A stretch of DNA of 64,000 nt from Paenibacillus hamazuiensis (GTDB lineage: Bacteria; Bacillota; Bacilli; Paenibacillales; NBRC-103111): the NCBI RefSeq assembly GCF_023276405.1, contig NZ_JALRMO010000001.1:496001-560000 (forward strand). Reading direction: 5' to 3'. Each line of letters begins with the position of its first letter. The first letter of the stretch is position 1. This document shows positions 53,258-59,945 of this stretch, one piece after another. Position numbers and translations under genes: made by a program. The notes beneath the pieces are model-generated. The model was given only the letters and a program-made list of their open reading frames with translations. It ran no database searches and was not told the origin of the DNA.

Positions 53258-53290
53258 GGGCGGGAGATTTCCCGTCCGGAGGTTTTTCTT
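53258..53290 (+). terminator. Terminator of large secreted-protein gene
   Basis: Stem GGGCGGGA (53258-53265) / TCCCGTCC (53270-53277), GATT loop, then GGAGG and TTTTTCTT. It starts 1 bp after the stop. Confidence 0.75.
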
Positions 53291-53318
53291 AGACCGCCAA
53301 GTCGGCTTGGCGGTCTAA
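53289..53318. terminator. Perfect hairpin between convergent genes
   Basis: A perfect 13-bp inverted repeat TTAGACCGCCAAG / CTTGGCGGTCTAA with a TCGG loop, between the large secreted-protein gene and the convergent LysR gene. It lacks a clear T tract on either side, so it may act as a bidirectional transcript end or mRNA-protecting hairpin. Confidence 0.65.
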
Positions 53319-53325
53319 ACATTTA

Positions 53326-54237
53326 TTACCCCAACGACCGATTGGTTTGCTCCATGATACTTTGAACGAAAGACTGCAATTCGCCTATAAACAACTTGGC
53401 TGCTTGCCCCATAAATTTGTCCGTTCGATATATGACGCAAATATCCTGACTTGGGGTAGGACTCAGCAGCGTTACCGCCGAAATGTTATCGCGTTTCAAG
53501 TAATCCAGCAGCAGTCGCGGAAGAATTGCCGCTCCAATCCCTTGTTCGACTAAGGACAGAAGCGTCGATAACGTGGAGGTTACAATGGAGTTGTCCAATG
53601 AAATCCCTTTTTCCTGGCAGCAGCAATGGATGACCTTCGTAATCTGATGCTCGGGACCGAACATGACCATCTTAAGCTGCTGTAATTGTTCGAAGGGGAT
53701 CGCCTTTGACTTCGCAAAGGGGTGATCCGAGCGGATGGCCAAAGCAAACTCCTCATGGAACAAAGGGATGATGGAGATGCGATCGTCCGGATTTGCAGGC
53801 ACAGTGGTAACCCCAAGATCCCTTGTGCCGTCGACAACCTGCTCATACACATCCACGGTTTCCGTAACGCGAATGGAAAGCTTGGGATATGCCCGGTGGA
53901 AATCGATCAACAGCGTATCAAACAGCAAATCCCCGTCTCCGGGAAGAATCCCGATGTCCAGCCTGCCGCCTTCCATTTGCTTCAGATCCGTAATCGCTCC
54001 CTTAATATAGTCGATGCGTTCGAAGATGATCTGACATTGCTCCAGCAAAATGTGACCCGCCTCCGTTAACGCGATCCGTTTGCCGATGCGATCGAACAGC
54101 GGCATCCCGAGTTCGTTCTCCAAAAACTTGATCTGCTGACTCAGATTCGACTGCGTCGTGCATAGATTCTCAGCCGCCCTCGAGAAATGCATTTCCTTAC
54201 AAACGGCGGCAAAATACTCGAGTTGTCTAAGTTCCAT
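53326..54237 (-). CDS. LysR-family regulator (CynR/CcpC-like)
   Basis: A 303-residue LysR-type regulator. The DNA-binding part is MELRQLEYFAAVCKEMHFSR with NLCTTQSNLSQQIKFLENEL; the effector domain follows (GGRLDIGILPGDGDLLFDTL, LVEQGIGAAILPRLLLDYL). The ribosome site GAGAGGGG precedes ATG 54237. It is divergent from the DinB-MFS pair, with a 17-bp dyad between them, and so probably controls that pair and itself. The ligand is unknown; the neighbouring efflux-type transporter suggests a small toxic compound, which is inference. Confidence 0.92.
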   Translation of the reverse strand: MELRQLEYFAAVCKEMHFSRAAENLCTTQSNLSQQIKFLENELGMPLFDRIGKRIALTEAGHILLEQCQIIFERIDYIKGAITDLKQMEGGRLDIGILPGDGDLLFDTLLIDFHRAYPKLSIRVTETVDVYEQVVDGTRDLGVTTVPANPDDRISIIPLFHEEFALAIRSDHPFAKSKAIPFEQLQQLKMVMFGPEHQITKVIHCCCQEKGISLDNSIVTSTLSTLLSLVEQGIGAAILPRLLLDYLKRDNISAVTLLSPTPSQDICVIYRTDKFMGQAAKLFIGELQSFVQSIMEQTNRSLG

Positions 54238-54329
54238 TCCCCACTACCCCTCTCAATAAGCGAACCCCGTTCATCATTATAAAGGATGATCCGTTTTATC
54301 CCAAGCCCACCAATCAATCATTACTAAAA

Positions 54330-54346
54330 CCGATCAATTGTATCGG
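54330..54346. promoter_or_regulatory. Probable LysR binding dyad
   Basis: CCGAT-N7-ATCGG in the 200-bp gap between the divergent LysR and DinB genes, about 91 bp from each start. The size and T-N11-A-like form fit a LysR box. Confidence 0.5.
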
Positions 54347-54437
54347 AATCTCGTGATTGTTGCTACGCGGAGAGAAAGGTACACTTTGGATATGAAAGCG
54401 AAACACTTATTACAACTTAAACGGGAGGCGTTTTACC

Positions 54438-54911
54438 ATGGCAAAATCGATTATTAGTACTGGGAAAGTTCTGCGTCAAATCGTGATCGGGCAGCTTCAA
54501 GGCGTTTCGGAGGACCGATTCGACATTCAACCGAAAGGCTTCAATAACACGATTCGTTGGAACGTCGGTCACATGGTCTATTGGATGGATAAATACTTCA
54601 GTTTATGTTTCGGATTTTCGTCCGCAGTTCCGCCTCAATATGAAGCGCTGTTTGGCTCCGGAACGAAACCTGCGGATTGGACGGTTGCCCCGCCTTCGAA
54701 GGATGAGCTGACCGAAATGTTAATGGCACAGCTCTCCCGTCTATCCGAGCTGACGCCGGAAATGCTGGACATGAATCTGCAATCGCCGTTTATTATGGGC
54801 CCGTTCCAATTCACGACCTCCGGCGAGTTGTTCAACTTCGCTTTGATGCACGAAGCCATCCACCTCGGCATCATTTCGAGCCGGATGAAGGAAGGAAGCG
54901 AGCACATATGA
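54438..54911 (+). CDS. DinB-like metal-binding helical-bundle protein
   Basis: A 157-residue protein of the DinB/YfiT-like superfamily. The family pattern of a four-helix bundle with a three-histidine metal site is visible: RWNVGHMVYWMDKYFSL near residue 43 and FALMHEAIHLGIISSRM near 135. Start ATG 54438 follows GGGAGGCG. Its stop overlaps the start of the MFS gene (ATGA), so they are translated together. In Bacillota, DinB-like proteins act as thiol transferases, hydrolases or unknown stress proteins; here joint control with an efflux-type carrier by LysR is likely. Confidence 0.85.
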   Translation: MAKSIISTGKVLRQIVIGQLQGVSEDRFDIQPKGFNNTIRWNVGHMVYWMDKYFSLCFGFSSAVPPQYEALFGSGTKPADWTVAPPSKDELTEMLMAQLSRLSELTPEMLDMNLQSPFIMGPFQFTTSGELFNFALMHEAIHLGIISSRMKEGSEHI

Positions 54912-56083
54912 ATACCCGGTTCATCGTCATCTTGTTGGCGTTGGGAGCATTTTTCGCGGGCACGGCGGAACTGGTTATCGTCGGAATCGTCGATCTGATC
55001 GCGTCCGATTTTCAAATTTCGGTTGGATTGGCGGGCCAGCTTGTGACTGTGTTCTCCATCGCCTTCGCTGTAGGATCGCCGGTAGTCATCGCTTTAACGG
55101 CGAGAACGGATCGCAAGAAACTTCTGCTGGCAACCTTGGCCTTTTCCGTCTTGGGCAACGTCATCGCACTGGTCGGTCACAGCAGCGCATTATTGATGGT
55201 CTCCCGCATCGTGCTTGGGATAACGACGGGCGTATTCGCCGTAACCGCCTTTACAACGGCGGCCGGACTGTCCGCACCGGAAAGACAGGGCAGCGCCATC
55301 GGCAACGTACATGTCGGGTTCAGCGGATCGCTGGTCCTTGGCGTTCCCCTCGGCATCTTCATGGCGCGGCATTGGGGATGGGAATCGATCTTCGGCATGC
55401 TGGCGATTTTCAACGCGCTTATTTTCGTCTTGATGGCAAAGCTTCTTCCGCGGATGCCCGGCAGGGCGGACGCGACCTTACGCAGTCAAGCGGGGATCGT
55501 CAAGCAATCCAAAATTATCGGAGCATTGGCCATCTCTTTCCTCTGTGTGTTCGGTTATTCGATTTGCTACACGTATCTCGCCCCGTATTTGCAGGAGCGC
55601 GCTCACATGGGTTTGGCATCGATCAGTTGGATGATGCTGCTGATGGGCGTTTGCGGCACGGCCGGAACTCGTTTCGGCGGGTACGCAACGGATAAATGGG
55701 GGATAGGCAAAACTTTGATTGCCGTAATGACCGTGCACGCCTTGATTCTGCTGCTCTCTCCGCTGCTGTCGTCCTCGCCGGCCGGAGCGATTTTGATGAT
55801 CGTCGTTTGGGGACTTTCCGCATGGGCGACTGTACCCGCCATTCAATGTTATTTGATTTCCCTTGCACCGGGCGCCGCGAATGTTGCCGTCAGCATCAAC
55901 ACTTCCGTATTCCAGTTTGGCATTGCGCTTGGCGCGGCTGCGGGAGGAATCGTCATCGAGCGTACCGGCGCCGCTCACTTGGGTTGGATCGGAGGGATCG
56001 CCGTATTGCTCGCTATTCTTACGGCCGTACGTTCCTTCGCGAGGGAAAGGCACGATGAAGTGCTGTCCGCAGCTTCCTCATGA
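54908..56083 (+). CDS. MFS transporter (AraJ/YdhP-like efflux type)
   Basis: A 391-residue membrane protein with 12 predicted helices. The N-terminus RFIVILLALGAFFAGTAELV and the motif-A-like VIALTARTDRKKLL between helices 2 and 3 identify the sugar-efflux/drug branch of the major facilitator family. ATG 54908 overlaps the DinB stop, with AAGGAAGG upstream. The substrate is not deducible; the family exports arabinose, drugs or other small compounds. Confidence 0.92.
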   Translation: MNTRFIVILLALGAFFAGTAELVIVGIVDLIASDFQISVGLAGQLVTVFSIAFAVGSPVVIALTARTDRKKLLLATLAFSVLGNVIALVGHSSALLMVSRIVLGITTGVFAVTAFTTAAGLSAPERQGSAIGNVHVGFSGSLVLGVPLGIFMARHWGWESIFGMLAIFNALIFVLMAKLLPRMPGRADATLRSQAGIVKQSKIIGALAISFLCVFGYSICYTYLAPYLQERAHMGLASISWMMLLMGVCGTAGTRFGGYATDKWGIGKTLIAVMTVHALILLLSPLLSSSPAGAILMIVVWGLSAWATVPAIQCYLISLAPGAANVAVSINTSVFQFGIALGAAAGGIVIERTGAAHLGWIGGIAVLLAILTAVRSFARERHDEVLSAASS

Positions 56084-56304
56084 GAAGCCGATGATCGAGG
56101 GTGGGTTTGCCGGATTTGATTTAACGACGGTTCTGGGTAAGGATTTTTGCATCAGTCCCAACTATTGTATCTGAAAAATCATACAAAATAACGAATGGTT
56201 AGTCGGATGACTGCATTAGTTTCACGATCTTCTACAAAGCGGTGCCGCACGAGGTTAGTAATATGATAAAATGAGGAGGAGACCGCATTACAGGAGGTTC
56301 AAAG

Positions 56305-57396
56305 ATGCTGAATACCGAATTAACGCGTAAACTCGGCATTCCATATCCGATTATTCAAGCGCCCATGGCCGGCGGGCCAACGACTCCCGATTTAGTGGCT
56401 GCCGTTTCAAACGCCGGGGGGCTGGGCAGCCTGGGTGCAGGTTACTTAACGCCCGAACAAATCCGCAGCGCGATCAAGGAAATCAAACAAAAAACATCCC
56501 GGCCCTTCGGCGTCAATTTATTCGTGCCGGAGCAGCCGAATACGCCGGAACACATCATCGCGGAAATGAATGAGCACCTTAATAAATATCGCGCAGAGCT
56601 GGGTATCGCTCCCGGCTCGCCGATTCCGAAGTTTGCAGAGTCGTTCGAGGAGCAGGTGCAAGTATTGCTGGAAGAGAATGTGCCGGTGTTCAGCTTCACC
56701 TTCGGCATACCGTCTACGGACGTTATCGAAGCTATGAAACGGCGCGGAACCGTCGTCATCGGCACGGCAACGACGGTGGAGGAAGGCATCCGGCTGGAAG
56801 CGGCCGGGGTAGACGTGATCGTGGCTCAGGGCAGCGAAGCCGGAGGACATCGCGGCACATTCTTGACAAACGCTCTTGATGCGCTTATCGGCACCATGGC
56901 ACTTGTCCCACAACTTGTCGATCATGTATCGGTGCCGGTTATCGCTTCGGGCGGCATCATGGATGGACGCGGGCTTGTGGCCAGCCTGGCATTGGGAGCT
57001 TCCGCCGTTCAGATGGGCACCGCCTTCCTGGCAAGTGCCGAGAGCGGAGCCCACGCAGAGCACAAACGGAAGATCGCGGCATCAAATGAGGATTGCACCG
57101 AAATCACGTACGCATATTCGGGCAAAGCCGCGCGCGGCATTCGCACCGATTTTATGTGCGACATGCGTTCTTATCCGGGAACCATTCCGGATTACCCGAT
57201 TCAAAATGCAATGACGAGAGACATTCGCCAGGCGGCGGCCAAAGCGAGTAACCCGGAGTTCATGTCGCTTTGGGCGGGCCAAGGTCTCAGATTGGCGACA
57301 GACCGTGCAGCTGCGGAAATAGTGAAGATGACCGTACAGCAGGCTCGGGATCTAATCCAAAACTTTAGCAGTCGTGTTGAAGAGGACCGAGGTTAA
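56305..57396 (+). CDS. Nitronate monooxygenase
   Basis: A 363-residue FMN-dependent TIM-barrel enzyme oxidising alkyl nitronates such as propionate 3-nitronate. Family features: GIPYPIIQAPMAGGPTTPDL at the start, AAVSNAGGLGSLGAGYLTPE, and VIVAQGSEAGGHRGTF near residue 175 with the catalytic-type histidine, then VIASGGIMDGRGLVASLALG and VQMGTAFLAS for FMN phosphate. Start ATG 56305 follows AGGAGG by 7 bases. It has its own unit; the 221-bp gap upstream shows a -10-like TATGATAAAAT near 56262 and nothing else that I can assign. Confidence 0.93.
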   Translation: MLNTELTRKLGIPYPIIQAPMAGGPTTPDLVAAVSNAGGLGSLGAGYLTPEQIRSAIKEIKQKTSRPFGVNLFVPEQPNTPEHIIAEMNEHLNKYRAELGIAPGSPIPKFAESFEEQVQVLLEENVPVFSFTFGIPSTDVIEAMKRRGTVVIGTATTVEEGIRLEAAGVDVIVAQGSEAGGHRGTFLTNALDALIGTMALVPQLVDHVSVPVIASGGIMDGRGLVASLALGASAVQMGTAFLASAESGAHAEHKRKIAASNEDCTEITYAYSGKAARGIRTDFMCDMRSYPGTIPDYPIQNAMTRDIRQAAAKASNPEFMSLWAGQGLRLATDRAAAEIVKMTVQQARDLIQNFSSRVEEDRG

Positions 57397-57577
57397 ATTT
57401 CGCGATTAAAATCTCCGCCACGACTCCGCACAGATCGATGACGGAGGTAAAAGATCCATATTGCAAGACTCACGGATAAGAACAGGATTTGCATTAAGGT
57501 GCGGGGAACCAATGCGTTCTCCGGACTTGTCGCGAGGCCGTACAAAGCTATGTTATAGATTGGCGGGGAACATGGTC

Positions 57578-57617
57578 AAAAAAAATGAAACTCAATGTCA
57601 GAATGAACATGAGTTTC
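57578..57617 (-). terminator. Terminator of 32-codon gene (minus strand)
   Basis: Read on the minus strand: stem GAAACTCA / TGAGTTTC (57617-57610 with 57594-57587), then A and TTTTTTTT. Only the minus strand has the T tract, so it serves the small gene at 57655 and not the nitronate monooxygenase gene. Confidence 0.85.
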
Positions 57618-57654
57618 ACTGCCGAATCGCGATATTGTGTTTTTTTGCATGAAA

Positions 57655-57753
57655 TTAAGCCTTGCGAGAGGTCTCCGAGGGATTCTTGGCGGACGCGGAA
57701 GTTCTCGGATCAAAACTTTTACTGTTCCCATTGATTTTCATTCCGGAAGACAT
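57655..57753 (-). CDS. Small hydrophilic protein, 32 residues
   Basis: A 32-codon gene that is too short for usual gene finders. Support: a perfect AGGAGG 9 bases before ATG 57753, a clean intrinsic terminator 38 bases after the stop, and a possible promoter TTCACA-17 bp-TATGGT upstream (about 57803-57831). The product begins MSSGMKINGNSKSFDP and ends in PSETSRKA; it is rich in Ser, Asn and Lys, has no membrane or signal segment, and is probably disordered. I do not recognise it; small spore proteins and short regulatory proteins are both possible, but neither is shown by sequence. Confidence 0.65.
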   Translation of the reverse strand: MSSGMKINGNSKSFDPRTSASAKNPSETSRKA

Positions 57754-57904
57754 GCGGGAAAACCTCCTATCAAAAATAAAGTAACTTAACCCCATCTTAC
57801 CATAATTAAATTTCGCTGCGTTGTGAATTTTATAACAAAATATGAGAATTTTGCACCGATATCCCACGGTGTATTGCTTAATAAATGAGACAGGGGCATA
57901 CGAA

Positions 57905-58423
57905 GTGGCTATAACCGTTATTTCTTGTAAAGAGGATCGCGACTACGAACAATTTATCCGCTTTTTTATCAAATACAGGCATGAATTGACGCCGCCATAC
58001 CCGCTCGACTATACGCTTCATCTCATATCGACGCAAATATCCCAAGGACACATTATTATGGGGTTGGACGAACAGGGGGATCCGGTCGGAATCCTTACCT
58101 ATTATTACGGAAATCCGGAGGATCACTTCGCGGATCGTACCGGTCTTCATGTGGAGATTTTGATTATTAAGCCGGAATATCGAAAGTCCTTTGCTTTTTT
58201 GCAAGGGTTTCAATATTTAATCAATGAAGTAAAGAGATCCGGCCACGATGTAACCCATATTCACTTCTATGCGGATACGGAGTCCGCGTATTTGCGCAGA
58301 CTGTACTCGAAATTTGCGAAAACCGCAGCCAAGAAGGAAGGACATTTGGGGGTACTTGATGTTTACTCCACTACTTTTGAGGCTGTTGATGCATTCTTTC
58401 GGCCATTTCGACGGAAAAAATAG
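57905..58423 (+). CDS. GNAT-fold-like protein, first of a tandem pair
   Basis: A 172-residue protein. GTG 57905 is preferred over ATG 57842: CAGGGG lies 8 bases before it, and from there the sequence aligns residue for residue with the start of the next gene (ISCKEDRDYEQF with MICKTDEDWEEY). The fold looks like an acetyltransferase: beta strands around GHIIMGLDEQGDPVGILTYY, EILIIKPEYRKS and HIHFYADTESAYLRRLYSKF. The acetyl-CoA pyrophosphate loop (Q/RxxGxG/A) is not visible, so catalysis is uncertain. It shares with its neighbour the pattern GNPED..FAD and FYAD.xSA. Function unknown. Confidence 0.75.
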   Translation: MAITVISCKEDRDYEQFIRFFIKYRHELTPPYPLDYTLHLISTQISQGHIIMGLDEQGDPVGILTYYYGNPEDHFADRTGLHVEILIIKPEYRKSFAFLQGFQYLINEVKRSGHDVTHIHFYADTESAYLRRLYSKFAKTAAKKEGHLGVLDVYSTTFEAVDAFFRPFRRKK

Positions 58424-58440
58424 TTGGAGAGAGGGAACCA

Positions 58441-58941
58441 ATGTCTTATCGGTTTATGATTTGCAAAACGGACGAGGACTGGGAAGAATACACCTTGTAT
58501 ATTTTAGAGCATAAGTTGGAAATCCATAGCTCCTTTTTGGCAAAACGGGTGATCCACTTTATAAAAGAGCAGATCTTCTTTGGCTGCGCCGTACTGGCCA
58601 AAGATGAATTCGGACGAATCATAGGAGTATTAGGGTTTGTCAACGGGACTCCGGAGAATGGGTTTGCGGACAAGGAAGCGGTTAGATTGGAGATGGTGCA
58701 TATCCTTTCGGAATATCGATGCACACGTTTATTCTATCGCGGCATGATCTGGCTCCGAAATTACTTGCAGGAGAATGCGCCCGAAACGAAGATCATCCAG
58801 TTCTATGCCGATGCCGGCTCTGCGAAACGTTCTCGATTGTTAGGGAAAATCGCAGATTTGGTTTGTACGGAGCAAACCCGTTTTGGATTGGAGAACGAGT
58901 ACGTTACATCAGTCGATCGCCTGTCGCGCCAAAGGATATGA
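58441..58941 (+). CDS. GNAT-fold-like protein, second of a tandem pair
   Basis: A 166-residue paralogue of the preceding gene, 17 bp downstream and probably co-transcribed. Its start ATG 58441 follows AGAGAGGGAACC. Shared features are CKTDEDWEEYTLYILEHKLE, VLAKDEFGRIIGVLGFVNGT, PENGFADKEAVRLEM and IIQFYADAGSAKRSRL. Like its partner it lacks a clear acetyl-CoA loop. The pair probably arose by local duplication; no neighbouring gene suggests a function. Confidence 0.78.
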   Translation: MSYRFMICKTDEDWEEYTLYILEHKLEIHSSFLAKRVIHFIKEQIFFGCAVLAKDEFGRIIGVLGFVNGTPENGFADKEAVRLEMVHILSEYRCTRLFYRGMIWLRNYLQENAPETKIIQFYADAGSAKRSRLLGKIADLVCTEQTRFGLENEYVTSVDRLSRQRI

Positions 58942-58962
58942 GGTTGAAGGTAACATATTCAT

Positions 58963-58997
58963 AAAAAACAACTTGGGGCTGCCGATTCGGCAGCCTC
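58963..58997 (-). terminator. Terminator of 44-codon gene (minus strand)
   Basis: Stem GGCTGCCG (58977-58984) / CGGCAGCC (58988-58995) with a 3-base loop. On the minus strand CCAAGTTG and then TTTTTT follow. The hairpin may also end the GNAT-like pair on the plus strand, though there is no T tract on that side. Confidence 0.65.
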
Positions 58998-59041
58998 GTC
59001 TCGTGTTGTAAGACCCGGGGGGTGGTTAAAAGCAAAAAAGC

Positions 59042-59176
59042 TTAAGAAAATATATAGTGAATGATGCGCGCCGTCGCTTTCCCCGGGATTCTCATCAGCA
59101 GAACGAACCGGCGCGGATGTTTCCTGTTTACCGGCCTATCCAAAAACTGACCGATCGTCATCGTATCTTTGCTCAT
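59042..59176 (-). CDS. Small basic protein, 44 residues
   Basis: A 44-codon gene on the minus strand with ribosome site GAGGTGA 7 bases before ATG 59176 and a hairpin/T-tract terminator about 45 bases after the stop. The product starts MSKDTMTIGQFLDRP and contains RKHPRRFVLLMRIPGK, then ends in RIIHYIFS. It is strongly basic with a short hydrophobic, possibly amphipathic, C-terminal third, and has no signal peptide. I do not recognise it. It could be a membrane-associated or nucleic-acid-binding small protein. Support comes from expression signals only. Confidence 0.6.
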   Translation of the reverse strand: MSKDTMTIGQFLDRPVNRKHPRRFVLLMRIPGKATARIIHYIFS

Positions 59177-59435
59177 GCTCACTCACCTCGCATTCATGTT
59201 ATCTTAAATGATATTCCCGGAAAATTTGTCCTATGTTCGCCGGCCGCACTGTAAACGTAGAAGAAGCCTATAATTTGACTCGACTGTTGAAGAAGGTGTG
59301 TTATATATTTATAAATGTTACAAAAATAGTAATTTTCCCATAAAATGAGAAGTAAGCTATTCCCAGTTAAAATAATATATGGTATATTATGGATGAGCGT
59401 CGGCCGGCCTCAAACCACTTTCGGAGGAATCATAT

Positions 59436-59903
59436 ATGAAAATTAAAAAAGTTCTGTCTGCTCTACTGATCGGTGCAAGTATGACGGCAATGGCTCAATC
59501 CGCATTTGCAGAAACCAAACCGGCGGTGCCGGCAGCATCTGCCCAGATTCAGTCAGAAGGTCAAATATCTTCGCAAGCCGCACAAGGTCAAATGTGGTTC
59601 TATTACAACAATCTGACGAGCCAATCAGGGGCGCAGACCACAATTAACTATGCAAAATATACTGCCTATAGCGGCCTTTATGTGAATTTTACGGTAAATC
59701 AAACGGCGGTCGATGGAGCCGGGAGCCCGACTATTTTCTATACTGTAATTAAAGAAAACAACAACACCTGGAACGGGCCTGCGTTTACTCTTACCGGTCA
59801 AACCTCGCGGACCGTTCCGGTTTATCTCGAGCCCGGTACGTACTTTGTTATATTTGAAAACCGCAGCCCTGTACCGGCCAACATCAACGGTACTTTGGGG
59901 TAA
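59436..59903 (+). CDS. Small secreted protein of unknown function
   Basis: A 155-residue protein with a clear Sec signal peptide (MKIKKVLSALLIGASMTAMA, cleavage after SAFA near residue 26). The mature part is a polar Ser/Gln/Ala stretch followed by about 100 residues of probable beta structure (GQMWFYYNNLTSQSG, YSGLYVNFTVNQTA, TRTVPVYLEPGTYFVIFENR-like pattern). It has no cysteines or anchoring motif, so free secretion is likely. Start ATG 59436 follows CGGAGGAA. It is a single gene, preceded by an AT-rich 259-bp gap with several TATA-like -10 candidates, and followed by a strong terminator. I do not recognise the family. Confidence 0.85.
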   Translation: MKIKKVLSALLIGASMTAMAQSAFAETKPAVPAASAQIQSEGQISSQAAQGQMWFYYNNLTSQSGAQTTINYAKYTAYSGLYVNFTVNQTAVDGAGSPTIFYTVIKENNNTWNGPAFTLTGQTSRTVPVYLEPGTYFVIFENRSPVPANINGTLG

Positions 59904-59916
59904 TCATTATAAAGGG

Positions 59917-59945
59917 AAGGACGCTCTGCGCGAGCGTCCTTTTTA
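59917..59945. terminator. Terminator between convergent small secreted protein and GH31 genes
   Basis: A perfect 10-bp stem AAGGACGCTC (59917-59926) / GAGCGTCCTT (59932-59941), 5-base loop, then TTTTT on the plus strand. It overlaps the 3' end of the GH31 gene region, so it can serve both strands. Confidence 0.88.

Noticed and set aside
57461-57652. 63-codon open frame on the plus strand after nitronate monooxygenase
   Set aside because: TTG start with GGAGG 13 bases away, unremarkable composition with scattered Cys and Arg, and it overlaps the minus-strand terminator of the 32-codon gene. No support as a gene.
59057-59254. 65-codon open frame on the plus strand
   Set aside because: It lacks a ribosome site and overlaps the better supported 44-codon gene on the minus strand.
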